From: Notospermus geniculatus
Lineage: Eukaryota > Nemertea > Pilidiophora > Heteronemertea > Lineidae
Assembly: GCA_002633025.1 (NCBI GenBank)
Contig: NMRB01001016.1
Coordinates: 144,732 to 208,731, forward strand
Direction of reading: 5' to 3'
DNA: 64,000 nucleotides
This document shows positions 1 through 14,300 of this stretch, piece by piece. The notes beneath the pieces are model-generated. The model saw only the letters and a program-made list of their open reading frames with translations. It was not told the DNA's origin and made no database searches. The position numbers and the translations under genes are program-made. Each line of letters starts with the position of its first letter. Position 1 is the stretch's first letter.

Positions 1-253
1 TAGATTAAGCAGTTCATTGTCTTACTTCAAAAGAAATCTGACGTTACTAGGTTGCCCAGTGAGCTGAAAGCCCGAGTTAACATTTCAGTCCAGTACAGAA
101 CGTCTATCCCAGCTTACCATTTTAGCAATTGCTGGTTCTCAGACAATATATTTCTCCTATCTTAGCACAGTCTCAGATTCAGGTCTGGTGGATCTGGGGG
201 TTTTGTACTGGCCTGATGTGTACTTGAACCCTCTAAGCTGATAAAACATGAAG

Positions 254-389
254 GGCCGTATTCAACAAGGGTGATCATCGTGCGATTAAGACTTAGATGC
301 ATATAACTTCACTAAATGCACACACTTCCACCATGCATTTGTCGAACTTACACACGTCTAAGTCTTATACACCCTTTTTGAATACGGCC
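254..389. mobile_element. MITE with GGGCCGTATTC ends
   Basis: The ends GGCCGTATTCA and TGAATACGGCC are inverted repeats, continued inward by AAGGGTG and CACCCTT and by GATTAAGACTTAGA and TCTAAGTCTTA. The internal part matches the large arms of the nested element at 62714-63300. It lies downstream of the dynein stop codon. Confidence 0.75.
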
Positions 390-600
390 TGAAATCTCAA
401 CTTTTAATTGATGATGACAGTGGCAACACCCTCCCTTCCCTGGACTAGGCCTAGGCCTAAGTGGGAGATGGAAACAAATTCAAAGTTGACACAGACAAAA
501 GCTCCAACTTGGATAATTTTCCAAGTCCACACTCACATCCTGCTCATTGTGCATTGGGAATGATTTTGAATACTTTCTAGCTTCCTCAACAATGTGAAAT

Positions 601-2394
601 CTAGGTGTCCAACTGACACAACAAGGCCACGCCTCTCATGATCCAAAAGTCTGGATTTCGGTCAACTGGCAAATTTACAGATGTTACAAAATTTGTTGAA
701 TGTCCGGTAGATGATAGGGTTCCAGCCCTAGCAGACGTACGATACAAAGGACATTCGTATGTGTTCAGTGACGTGATGCTGCCTTCACGACTCCCAACCG
801 ACATTGCAGGAGTGCTCTCTGACTTGGACGGACTATGGCCAGCCAACTGAAAGAAGTTAGACTAAAATTAGGCCAGGAATGAGATATTGAAATATTTCTA
901 TGCATTTCCTCAGGGTAGGTTCAATAAAGCCAACACCATTGGATTTGACACTACGCTTTCAAGTCAGTACTTTTGTTACATGAAGGTAAGTCAAATGTAT
1001 GAGGTAAAAAATTGTCGAGTGGGCTGAAATGACTTTTTTATACCAACCTGTTTGGGTATGAAGTGTATTTCTGGTAGGTGTGAAAACCTTTCCCCAGGCA
1101 GTGAATCCTTCAGTGCCTTCCTCTCAATGTCCCAACATGCACCATCAATAAAGAGACCGAATATCAGAACCCCATCATCTGGTCGATTTGCACCCTTGAG
1201 AATTAATCAGAATAGACATGGCAATGAAAGCTCTAATGATTAGGAAGTGTTGTTTTACATTGAGAAATTCCTAATCAAATTTTTCTGTTATACAGAACAG
1301 GTAGCAACGCCACCCAGCTGTGAAAATTTTTGCTGTCTATGCATTTCCATTTGACCTTTGCTTCGCCCCGTGGTGATCCTATCGCCGACATGTTTACCGG
1401 TAAACTACATTGAGGAAAACCACGGACACGACACTGGATTTTAAATAAGCAGGGATTCTTACTTTAAATGCCTTCGTCTTGACATTAACCTTTTGCTTGA
1501 TGTCATATATTACATCCTTGTCAATGCTATCGTCTTGAATGTCAAAGCCGAATACAAGGGAGTCGACCGATACGCCAATCTTCCTTGCATGGTTTTGAAG
1601 CACTCCGGTCAGGAAACCTAGAATAGATAATGTCAAGTTAGAATCTGAACTTAGTAATATTCTCAATACAAGACATCACGTCATTATGATGTCATCACGA
1701 TGTCACATAGTGCATTTTTGTACATGAATGGCAGGTGCAACGTTTGTGATGCCACGCGGCGTCATGACGTCATGGACTGGAAAACCGGTCTATTGACACT
1801 GTAGTAGGTGAAATTTTTATACCTGACAGAGGAGAGGAAATCGCTTCGATGTAGTTTCCATGCATTACACAAGTGCACATACACTTTAGTGCCTGTTAGT
1901 ACCTCATCACTGCTACAGCCATATAGACGCTATGCATTGACGTCATCAAATGACGTCATCAATGGGTTTGACGCCACGTGTTGGATGGAAAGTGGACGGA
2001 GCACGTGGTCAGATGCACTGCGTCAGCATGTCACAACGTTCCATCCAACATGGCGTCACCTCGCTGATGACGTCACGTGCATAGCCTCTATAGTCATAAT
2101 TGGTACCACTGTATAACTGCAGCGACACCACGTATAAAGCAAAGGACCTCACTAACCTTGTGGAAAAAAGAACGCTGATAACCAGTAGCTCCTCGGGCAG
2201 TACTGTACAATCCCCATCTCTTCCGGGATTGCCGCTGACACAGCTTTAGCAGCCTGGTGGGCCTGAGATCCTCCCTTCAAAGCTTTCTCTATCCTGACCA
2301 TCACAAGTTCTAGCCACTTGCTGAAGAAGTCCACCCTCTGAACAAGATCATGGACCCACGGTCCGAGGCTCTTACACGATGCATAAGAGGCATT
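601..2394 (-). CDS. DNAH14: Dynein exons 73-76: C-terminal end
   Basis: Exons are 2157-2394, 1463-1617, 1048-1194 and 601-846, covering residues 4581 to 4841. Exon 73 has [19 protein letters not shown] and ends [12 protein letters not shown], exon 74 continues [21 protein letters not shown], exon 75 has [17 protein letters not shown], and exon 76 has [23 protein letters not shown] and [11 protein letters not shown] before TAG. These are standard dynein C-terminal blocks. The usual GARWD is GACWD here. Exon 76 starts after CTTTCAG at 847-853. A minus-strand ATTAAA at 403-408 is a possible polyadenylation signal. The 8.5 kb intron between exons 72 and 73 is the largest in the gene. Confidence 0.92.
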
Positions 2395-5300
2395 CTGAAC
2401 AAAATAGAATAGGCCCCTATAGTTATATCAGTCTTCATACTAAAGGCACTCTCTATGCGAGTTTCCTTGTGCAAGTTGGCTCTCAATAGGCAAGTCACCG
2501 TTGTTGGGTTCCTTATGAGTAATGTCGAGACCAATGACATAAATGACTGCCAATGTTTTTTTAATGACTGAGTTGCCCAAAAAGAGCCAAATCATGAGAG
2601 AAAACTCGCATGTGAAACTAGAGCTGGCCAAGGCCAGCCATGAAGTCGTTGTCAGTGTGCTGTAGGCTACATGTACGTGATCAACCTCGTCCCCAGGGGT
2701 ATAGTTCGCTCAGACAACCTCGGACCACTCGCTCACTAACCCCTGGAATCAGCTTCGGTTGCTAATCCAGGATGTCAGCTAAACGCAGCCTTAGCTGACA
2801 CGCGGAATGCGGATTGCGGAACGCGGAAGCGGAAAATGCAATGCATTTTCGTATACCACATATCGTTCCGCCGGGGATTCCACATCCCTATACCGCATTC
2901 CGGATGTCTAGGTTTCTTTCATAAAAGACGCGCGCGCTGACACAACGCGGTAAGCCCAACCCTCCTCGACCACTTTATTGAATAGGACAACCATGATTGG
3001 CTCTCGCTGACCTAACAATACCATACTCGCCCCGCCTACGATGACAATGGCAGTGAATGACCAGCTCGATCGTTCCTGCTGGACTTCAACGCCCCCATGC
3101 GATCGGTGTGTTAGAATCTGTTTTCTTTGGAAGAGTAAACAATGAGACTGGCGATCAGTCCCCCATCTTGGTCTACATGAGTGACTGTACTAAAGTCAGA
3201 CACAACCTCATACTTCGTCCGTGCAAATCATTGAGAAGTTCGCGTGAGTTGTGTTTCCCTCGCACCTCGAGTCGCCGTACACCAATCAGAACACTTGTTT
3301 TTTAGTGGTCAACACAAAGGTGTGCATGATGAAAACGGGGAGCGATGTCACAAGCCTTGGCAAAGAAGTCATATCATGGGCTAAATCAAAACATGCATGA
3401 ATGATAGTGCGGATTAAATGTAAAAAGACCTCCCCTACTCTAACAACCGGACACTGTAGTTTCATATCCCAAACGCGCCGCGCGTTGAGCCGCCCTTCTA
3501 TTGTTTGCCATAATTAACGAGCAGCGCGCGCGGCCCGCGCGCCTCGCATTTATTGTTCCATTAATTTTTTAACAGCCCACACGAAGCCCACCTTATTACA
3601 ACTCAAAAGGTGATTCAATAATAACCGACTGTGGTCGCTTAATACACAGTATACTGTACATGTGGTAGACTCTATAGTGCCAGCGCACAGCCCTTCTGGC
3701 GCTGGTCATTCATTGTCACTGTAGAGGAGGCGGGGCGAATCGTTGACATTGTTAGGTCAGCGAGAGCCAATCATGGTTGTTCTATTCAATAAGGTGGTGG
3801 ACGAGGGTTGGTCTTGCCGCGCGGCGTCTTCGCGCGCGTCTTTAATGAAAGAAACCTAATGTAAACTTGGCGGTAATTACGATTTCATTGAGGTGTAAAA
3901 CAAGCTGTACATGTACATGAGTTATTTACTGTGCTCATTCCATTCTTTTTGCAGCGGCTCCAAGTATGGTTGAATGCTGCCGTTCTCTGCGCAACATGTT
4001 GTGCATTCGATTGTGTAAAACGAGGTATCACCCGACGAAAGAGCGTACACATTGCTGGCAGATGGAAATTGTTGCTGATATTATTATTTACACGGACTCT
4101 TGGCAGATGCATTATCCCCGGCGTTCACGTGGACTTTGGGACATAACATAACTGATACATGTATGTGTACGCCTATGGATTGTCCGAGTAAGTTTGCCCC
4201 AGTTAATATGTAAAATGTGACACTTTAGTTGTGGGCCGGTTGGTTTTATTCAAGTCGAATGTTATGTCACCTTCTTAGTTTTACTGCGTTAACCATGTTT
4301 GAGCAAGGTAATAAAATCTCTTCTGAAGTTGAAGTCCCTGCGTTCACTTCCGTCCTTGGCTTCGTGCTGGTTTCATAGACATATTCTCACAACATTCTTC
4401 GCCTGAACCCACGCCCGGCTAATGTCAGTGAGTTAATGAATTCGATCATCACCATGAGAAGGTGGTGTACTAATCACAGAAGACAGTCCGCTGGCAAACA
4501 TTTAGCCGTCTTCCTCTTGCTAGAACATAACGGCGCCTTTTACATATGTATGCTTGCCAACTTGACTACCAAAGTCAATTTGCTTCCATCAACTTTTCAC
4601 TGGAAATCATCTTTGTGGATCTCTGCGGGCTTTGAGAGAAGCTGAATATGCGCCAACCGATCAGACGGAGCCCGGGAAACACTTGGCTGCCCACGGCTTG
4701 CCGTTCATCTTCAGATAAACATTGATCACGACCATGTGTTTGAGATCTACTTGACAAATCCATTTGGAAGCCAAACGAATCGGCTGCTAGACGAGCCGAA
4801 GACATGTTGCTAGCGATGTTGGGATAGAAGTGGCTTAAGAAAGTGCGGATGATGAAATACGGTAGCAAAGACCTGAACTAGTGGATGAGGTCGTCCGTCT
4901 TGAGAATTGTGATGATGGTTAATGTTCGGCCAAAAGAAAGTGCGTGCAACAACCCAACAAGAAATATACATGTACATGTACATGTACATGTGCGCAAGAA
5001 CGCCCAACGAGAAACCAGCAGAATGGGAATCATAACTGTGATAGAGGGCAGCACACAGTAATCAGGTCCTACACAATGGATGCCCTTTGTGTGGGAAATT
5101 GATCAATACCTGAATGTCCCTGTCAATTCAAGTTTTAACCACTAGTGACACCTATTGAGCCAGTGGGTTAGGTTCCTCATTGCGTCGTGGAAGAACACAG
5201 CAAGACTCGGAGTACTTCCTCGCCGACTAGTGTGGGAATCGGAAAATGCATGGTGAAGAATGACGAAAGCATTTTCCATTTTGCACGCTGGTCGGTGAGA

Positions 5301-8300
5301 AGGTATGAATGTTCCCTGACAAGAAATTGCATAGCTAGCAGTGTTGTTCTTGTGAATTTTGACTTCAGCCTGCTGATGAGATACGCTTGCTAAGTTTGGG
5401 GAGTGGAAGAAGGCCGTCTCCATCAGAACTATCGCCGTCAAGAGACGCTCATCAAGAATAATGTCCACCACATTCACGAAAAATGAGATAATTACTTGAC
5501 AATTAGACTGGACAACACTAAAGTGGGGTGCACTCACTCTAGGTAAGAGCCAGATCGCCTAACAATAGCTGTGTTTACACCTAAGCAATTTTTCCAGGCC
5601 CGGGTTCGAATTTAACCCGGATCCAGTGAATTTTCTGTCCACACCTATTATTCGTCTTACGATATTGAACGCTGGCCATGCTATTTATAGACACACCACC
5701 CATTCAATTTTAGCAGACCGACACCTTTCGGTGGGCTCAGTGAACGTTTTAGCCCGTTATTTTCCTGTCCACACCTATGAAATTGCCGGGCTAAAGTATA
5801 ACCCGGATCAGACCCGCCGAGGGAAAGCGGGTTAAATTAGTCCGGCAATTTTTAAACCAGTGTAACGTTTTTGAGCGTTCCCCATTTGCGAGTGAACGCT
5901 GGCCATGCTATTTATAGACACACTACCCATTCAATTTTAGCAGACCGACACCTGTCGGTGGGCTCAGTAAACGTTTTAGCCCGGCATTTTTCTGTCCACA
6001 CCTTTGAAATTGCCGGGCTAAAGTATAATCCGGATCAGACCCGCCGAGCGAAAGCGGGCTAAATTAGTCCGGCAATTTTTAATCCGGATCCGATTTTCAT
6101 AGGTGTAAACGCAAAAAAGGCGGGTCAGAGCCGGGTCAGGTCCGGCAATTTCCTCAGGTGTAAACACGGCTNNNNNNNNNNNNNNNNNNNNNNNNNNNNN
6201 NNNNNNNNNNNNNNNNNNNNNNNNNNNNNNNNNNNNNNNNNNNNNNNNNNNNNNNNNNNNNNNNNNNNNNNNNNNNNNNNNNNNNNNNNNNNNNNNNNNN
6301 NNNNNNNNNNNNNNNNNNNNNNNNNNNNNNNNNNNNNNNNNNNNNNNNNNNNNNNNNNNNNNNNNNNNNNNNNNNNNNNNNNNNNNNNNNNNNNNNNNNN
6401 NNNNNNNNNNNNNNNNNNNNNNNNNNNNNNNNNNNNNNNNNNNNNNNNNNNNNNNNNNNNNNNNNNNNNNNNNNNNNNNNNNNNNNNNNNNNNNNNNNNN
6501 NNNNNNNNNNNNNNNNNNNNNNNNNNNNNNNNNNNNNNNNNNNNNNNNNNNNNNNNNNNNNNNNNNNNNNNNNNNNNNNNNNNNNNNNNNNNNNNNNNNN
6601 NNNNNNNNNNNNNNNNNNNNNNNNNNNNNGACGTTGTGGTGATCTCGAGTCGTAGCTAAGAAAGACGACAGATGGCGCTGCACTTTCTCTAGACGTTGTG
6701 GTGATCTCGAGTCGTACCTAAGAAAGACGGCAGATGGCGCTGCACTTTCTCTAGACGTTGTGGTGATCTTGAGTTGTAGCTAAGAAAGACGACAGATGAG
6801 TTTCACCGAACTATATCTTCTAGTGGATGAGTCAAAGTAGTCCGAAAGTAGATCCAGGTGGTTCGGTCGCCGCATCACTATCCCAGCTATAGGTGGGGGC
6901 GCAATAAGATATTCATCATCATCATCATCATATGGGCGTCTTGAGCCTGCAGGCTCTTTGCCATAAAACTTATGCAATATATATACAAAAAGTAACGCAT
7001 GAGGTGCGGGTAAGGACGGACTTTCTGCAAATTGTGACCAAAACGGTGCCGAGTAAAGTAGATAACACTGTGCTCTGTTCCTCCTGAGAATAGAATCAAT
7101 ATGTACACGAATGACGCCAACGGTAAACAACAGTTTATGGTTACGCCGTTACACACAGTAAACACGAATGCCCAAAGTCTACAGCTTAGTTCACCGTTCG
7201 TTCTCAGTCCTCGATCCATGAACAATGTATAATGTCATTATCCGCCATCACACAAATTAAATTCAGTACCACTGAATAAGAACAATAGTCGGATTAAACA
7301 CAGATGATTGGAAAATGTATGGAAGATTTGAATATGTTAACGTAATTTAGTTCAAGTAGGAGGCTGAGAGGTCTTGCATGAAGATCATTTGTCTTGGATC
7401 CTGAAAAAAAGCAAAGAATCAAATAGTGGTATTGGTTTGGATATACTTGAGTGGTAGCTGAAAGATAAAGGGCAAAGGTTAGGCATGTTATAGAGTTAGG
7501 TTAGAAGTTGTATATGTCAGTGTTAGAATTCCAGAACTTATCGAGACGAGCTTTAAAGGAACAAAGTGATGGGGCCATTACTACATTTTCTGGCAACCTA
7601 TTCCAGGTATTCACTATCCTGTTTGTGAAAAAGTTTCGTCGTGACTTGTTGTAGTATCTTCCTACGGCTAATTTCAAAGGATGACCTCTCAACCCTCTAT
7701 TTTCTGAGTAGGGAATTTCCATGTTGCACCTTGTTAGGCCATGAGCTAGTTTAAACATCTGGATCATGTCACCTCTAACCCTTCTGTGTTTAAGAGACGG
7801 TAACTTGAGGATTTCAAGTCTTTCTCTGTAAGGGAGGTGCTTTATAGCTTTAACCAATTTGGTCGCCCTTCTCTGAACTTTTTCCAGGTTGTCGCTATCA
7901 GTCTTGCAGCAAGAATTCCAAATTTCCCCAGCATATTCTAGATGCGGCCTGACGAGAGATCTGTAGAGAATTGTAAAGCTTACCTTGTCCAGAAATACAA
8001 AGGTGCGCTTGATAGTGGCCAATAGCGTGTTAGCACGTTTGATGATAATGCTAACATGATCCCTGAAGTTAAGCTTTTGGTCCAAATAAACTCCAAGGTC
8101 CCTTTCACATGTGACATTATCGATGCTGATTGGGGTTCCGTCGGGGTCTCGGAGGTGGTAAGAGGTTTCCAATGAGGATGTGCCAATATGTAGACACCCA
8201 CACTTAGGGATGTTGAATTTCATCAGCCAACTGGTAGCCCAGGTCTGAAGTGCAGCTAGGTCCTCTTGGAGTGATGTCGCCTGAGAGGGGGTATCTACCA

Positions 8301-11300
8301 CAGCATACGCCTTCGCATCATCAGCAAAAAGTTTTGTCTCGCAAGAAGTCACCCCTGGCATGTCATTTATAAATACGATGAAAAGAATCGGTCCCAAGAC
8401 ACTCCCTTGTGGTACACCACTGGCCACTGGTAACATCTGGGAAGAAGACCTGTTTACTGCCACATATTGTTGCCTGTTAGTCAAAAATGATCTTATCCAC
8501 CCTAACAAGGGCTGGTCTACTCCGAGGTTGGCAAGCTTGGTTAGTAGTCGTTCATGTGGAACAGTGTCAAAGGCCTTAGCATAGTCCAAAAAGATGACGT
8601 CGACATTCGATCTATTTTCCAGGGCTTGTGTGCAAAATTCGAGAGTTTCGAGGAGATTTGTACCACAACCTTTACGAGGGATGAAGCCGTGCTGATGATC
8701 ACTGATCAGATCATTTTCTTGTAGGTGTTTCATCAACTTGTCGCGGATTAGAGATTCCATAATTTTACAAGACACAGAAGTGATGCTAATGGGTCTGTAG
8801 TTTGACGGTGTACTTTTGTCGCCTTTCTTGTGGATTGGCACAATTCTAGCTGTCTTCCAGTCTGAAGGGACGGTAGTTTCACTCAGGCTTTTATTGAAGA
8901 TAGAAGCTAGAGGACCAGCTAAAAGGTGCCGCAATTCGTACAAGATTGAGGGATGGATTTCATCAGGCCCTGGGCTTTTTGCCACGTCAATTGAGTTGAG
9001 CTTCTTGAGAACTTCCTCCGGGGTAAAACAAAAATCAGAAATATGACTGGTTACTTGACACTCCGGAGGGATGGGAATATTTCCTTCAGTCTCCTGAGTG
9101 AACACACTGGTAAAAAATTTGTTTAGCACTTTAGCTTTGCCCTCATCTGAGGTGTGGGATATACCAGCGTTATCCACCATGGACGGTAATTGGGAGGTAC
9201 TCCTAGTTCGTTGTTTATAATAGGTCCAGAAGGCTTTAGGGTTCTGCCTTGATTCTGCGGCGATCCTTCGCTCATAATTTTTAACAGCCTTCCTTACAGC
9301 GCGAGTTGCCTGGTTCCTGCAAGTGATGTAGTCTGTGTAATCCTGCCCTTCACGTGTTGACAGATAGCGCCTGTATGCCTTGTGTTTCTTTTTTACTTTA
9401 GATAGGGCTGCATCATTCATCCATAAAGGTTTCAGACGCTTACCATTGCCTATGACCACTCTTCTCTGGGGAATGTGCTTGTTTCTGAGTTGGAGTAAGG
9501 TGTCCTTGAGAAACTTCCAGGATTGTTCAACGTTCAGGTCAATGAATCTTTCCTCAAAGTTGGTTGAGGCTACCTCTTCTCTCATAGCCTGGTAGTTAGC
9601 CTTACAATACTGGTACTTTAGGGGGGTTGGTACTTGAGGTCCAGCTACCAGCTCCTTTTTGATGTGAAAGATTAATACGTCATGGTCGCTTCGGCCAAGG
9701 CCTGGTAAATGCTTGACGTCCTCCACACTATCGTCCCGATTGACTAAGACGAGGTCAATCAATGAGGAAGCCGAACCCTCTCTATGACGAGTTGGACTAT
9801 CTACCTTCTGCGAAAGAAAATTGTCTTTGACTGTGTTTAGGAATATTGATGCTACGTGGGATCCAGGTTTAGTTGTTTGCTCTAAACTCCAGTTGATGTC
9901 AGGTAGGTTCATGTCACCGCAAACTATGGTACTCGAGTTTGGGAGCGAAGTCTCCCTCGACATCATGGCAATGAAATGGCTATTATCATTTGTTGTACTG
10001 CTGGGGCTTCGATATACGCATCCAAAATGTACGGGTTTGGAGTATGCATCCCGAAAATTGATCCAAAGCGCATCATTATGATTAGCGTCACAAGAGATTT
10101 TTTCTATATTGATGCCTAGTTTAGCATATACTGCTACCCCTCTTCCAGATTTATCAAGGTTATTCACGGGTGCCTGGTATCCTGGCAGGGTAATATCTGT
10201 GGGCCTCACAGGATATTGAGCATTTTTCGGCTTGACCTCTACAATAGCTACTATGTCGGGTTGATTCATGATTCTCTTTAAAGTAACCACGAAATATCTA
10301 GCCTACCTGGGCCTAGATATGACGAAGTGAACAAATGTACCGTACATGCCCCGAATACTTCAAACGTTGTAGGCCTATCAAACATACCGCGGTAGTTTTG
10401 TCCTGAATTATCGCACCACTTCGACGCTCCTCGAATCCTGTCGCCATGTTGTATTACATTGTATACGTGCGCGCCGGATTCGACGAAACCAGCCTCAGGT
10501 TACAAGTTCAGTAACAACGGCAAAAATACAAAAACCTCCTTTATTATTATTGAATAAAAATGTATGGTTGACAGAATGATAAAAATAAGATAGGACGGTC
10601 ACCATCTGAGACCCACAACCCGGAACTTTATTATAACAGCGGATGTACACAATCCCAAAAGCTGTACTTTGGTCCAGAAAACCCGCCTCGTCTCCAGGTG
10701 TTAGTGATGTGCATTGGGCCCTCGGAAATTACACAGCTGTAAGCCAGAGGAACGAGGCTTCTGGAAGCTACAGACACACACGACACGACACGGCCCACGT
10801 ACAGCAATATGAAGTCTACGACTTCATAAAAACGCACGTGGAGTCACAAAGCTCCATATTGCATGCTAAGATTTTTTCCAGATATTCTATCAGAGATTGC
10901 ATGAGCTTACCTTCCACTGCTCTGGCACCTTCTGCACCAGCAAAGAATTATACGCTTCCTCCAGGCTCTCCGACATGACGACCTCCCCCTTCACGGCCAG
11001 GCAGAGCTCCCTCAATGACTTGTGGATGATCAACAGCAGTGTATTAAACCGGTCCACCTCCTGCCTGAGCACAGTGATCAGGGCCGACTGGGATAATTCC
11101 TGGACAATGCCTGCCTCAGCCTCGGAGACAAATTTAGCTGGAAATACAATTGCAGTTGTCAGAAATCTGTGAGTACTCGACAAAGCATAGGAACTGGAAC
11201 CTCATTATTTTGCACGAAGTATACGGTACTGTATAAAATTATTAGTCCAGATAAAATTTCTTAGCGTTTCTTAGGCTTGCTTTTTCAGAAGCGTGGTATA

Positions 11301-14300
11301 TTCACCAGCCTGACAATGAAAATCACTTCACAATGAGCATGTAAGCTGATAATTTAGCAGTAGTAACTACTAGTTGTAGTAGTAACAGCACAGATTCGGC
11401 CTTTAGAGAAAGCCACATTTTACAATAGAACAAGGACAGTAGACAGCTAGGACTTTAGGCCCGATTGGGCACAATCGCCAACTTGGGACATATCGCTCGA
11501 TTGGGTCACAATTGCCAATAATTGCCACTGATTGCATGTCCCGATTGAGTCATATTGCCAGATCGAGTCACGAGGAGTGGCGATAAAAATGATAAATATA
11601 TTTTTCCGTTTGAGCATTAATCCACGCATTTGCGCATGTCCACATGTGCATTTTATTGAAGGTATAGACACATCGCTTTCAGAAAAATAAAACCAAGTCG
11701 AAATTAATGAAATTAACAGAAAACTACGTGAATTAAGGTCAATATGCACTCTTTCCATACCATAATCTACCATACTTTGCAAAATTGCCAAAACTGTGAA
11801 ATAGTAAATTACCTGGGTTTAATTTTCCTGAAAACAATGTGTCTATACCTTCATTAAAATGCACATGTAGACATGCGCAAATGCGTAGATTAATGCTCAA
11901 ACGGAAAAATATATTTATCATTTTTATCGCCACTCGTCGTGACTCGATCTGGCAATATGACTCAATCGGGATATGCAATCAGGGGCAATGATTGGCAATT
12001 GTGACCCAATCAAGCGATATGTCCCAAGTTGGCGATTGTGCCCGATCGGGCCTAAAGTCCTAGCTGGTAGAGAAGCACTGAAGAAGTCAACATGAGTCGA
12101 TAATCGAGAAAAAAAGACAGGATATATATGTGACCCTCCACAGCAAAACCAGTCGCATGTCGCTCAGAAGGTGAGCCGCAACGAACAACGATGACACCAG
12201 AAGAGAATGGAAGAAATAGATTATTTCAGATTTCATAATAGGCAGACAATATTGAAACTGACAAATATTTGGTATCAACCTGCCAAGCTAAGAGCGACTT
12301 GCGATTGGCTTTGCTGTGGAGGGTCACATATTGAAAAGGACACCAGTAACAACATTTGGGTATAACACTAATGTCATGGCAGATGATGTTGTGTGTGGGT
12401 GTGTGACATGCTTTATGAGCGAGGCTGAGGCTGACTCCAGTCTGCAGATGCATTGTAACACCCAGAAAAGATCAGCACCGTGGACAGAAGCTTTGTTTTA
12501 GATCATCAGAGGATTATAATGTGTTCAACATGACCGGAGGAACCAGGAAATCGTGCCAATAAAGTTATTCCCATAAATTCGGGACAGATCAATGTGATGA
12601 ACCATCTGAGCACCAAGAGGAGTTTTTGACGGCACTGATCTAGGAGGAAGGACATCTGTGTTGAAAAGGTGTGTGTGTGGAGTTTTTATGATTAAGGCCA
12701 AACTTTTACAAAGTTGTCCTGCCAGCACTCAACATTTTTCATCTGTTGATTTCCACGGAATAAAAATAACTTATGGCCTCTCATCGAAAAATGAAAATGA
12801 CCATTCAGAAAGTTGAAAAAACTTTTAACTTCTGGCCTCTGCTCAATTTGTTTCCTGAAAGCTGGTAAAGGTACAACCAAAAAAGTCTGGCCTCATTTGT
12901 GACAAACACAGGTGAAGTTAAATAGCATAACATCGAACAATTAAACGACCTCATACCAGGCTTCTTTCCATTTTTTTGTCCTTGACGAGCTGTGTTAGAA
13001 TAAAACATTAAAATCACAAAATGACAGACGACATTTGAATGGCAAATATTATGAAGGGATGACTTTTATTTATCAATATTGGGAAAGTTACTAGAATTAG
13101 ACCATGGTGCAGTTGGACTAGGAATTCTGGTGAGTTCTCACTCCATTTTCTTTTTCGTACACAATTGAAGAATATGTTTTTCTCATCTAAGAATAATTCA
13201 AATCAAAATCTACTCTGGTCCATTTCTGTTATGGAGGGTGTCGGAGGACTTGGAGGGACGGGGAGGGGAGGGTCCTAAGCAAAGGAGGGCATCTAATGAA
13301 ACCACCTCACCTCTTAAATCAGCTCTTATACCAGATCTCATCATTTCATTGAGATTGAAGGCCCGTTTGGACTTGCCACTCTCCTGAGCGCCTTCCGTGT
13401 CCTCCACCTCTTCTGGTAGCTGTCTCATGATATCTGAAGCTATATCTAACACTAGCTCATCACTCGTTTTGCCCGACCTGCAAAAATGAAATTGAAAACA
13501 TGTAGGCCTATGGTGCTATATAAAAGCCACACAAGAAAAAAGAGTAAACGCTGAACAATTGCTGGTACTCACACAATAAACGAGGCCGTCAGCCTTGGCT
13601 GTACACTTGCTATTGTCTCCACCAGCTCCCTTGCCTGTTGCTGCAGGTAGGCCTGCTCAGCATTATCGTTCATTCCAAAGACTTCGGGGCTATCAGAGTT
13701 GGGTAAGCTTTCCACGTACTGTCTGACGTCGTTGAAAGTTGAATCGGCGGGTAGAGGGTGGTACAACTGGAGACAGGTGGTAAGAAAACATACCAATGAT
13801 TTCTATTCAATTTGAACCAAACTGACTCAAATCATTGAGTTTTCAGAGAAATAATAGAGAAAGTTGACATGCCTACTTGGAGGTGATGTGGCCATTTTTT
13901 CCCCCAAATAAATGAGTTTCAGCAGACGATAATTCGTNATGGCCCATTGGAAACACTGCTGCCAGTCACTGCTGAGGTTCTTGGTTCAACCTCCAGTGGG
14001 ACCCATTATCCATGTGATAGAGTGGGCAACTCTCTCTGATGGCACAGGTTTTCTCCAGCTGTACAAATTTCATATATTCAAAGGTCTACAGTTCAGAAGA
14101 ATAGTCAGCAGGACAACACATTGTCCATTTCCTTCAATTTAGTGCTAAAAAGTCGCCGAAATAGATGCCTCACCTCAAGATCTGAGTCATTGAATCCGTA
14201 TGGAATGTTCCATCCGAGGCTCCCGTATTTCTTTCTCTCATGAATGACAGCATTGAAGAAACATAAACCGAAGAGAAGTTCTCGCCATGCAGCTCCGCAC

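Noticed and set aside
3885-4151. Small frames on both strands near 4 kb as a gene
   Set aside because: Overlapping frames of similar length on both strands with no recognisable motif; likely chance in repeat-rich intron.
6018-6683. 221-codon minus-strand frame
   Set aside because: Most of it is translated N; it is an artefact of the gap.
13210-13310. Extension of dynein exon 71 to a stop at 13210 (alternative C-terminus)
   Set aside because: A GTGAGG donor and phase-matched downstream exons restore the conserved protein; the extension has no conserved content.
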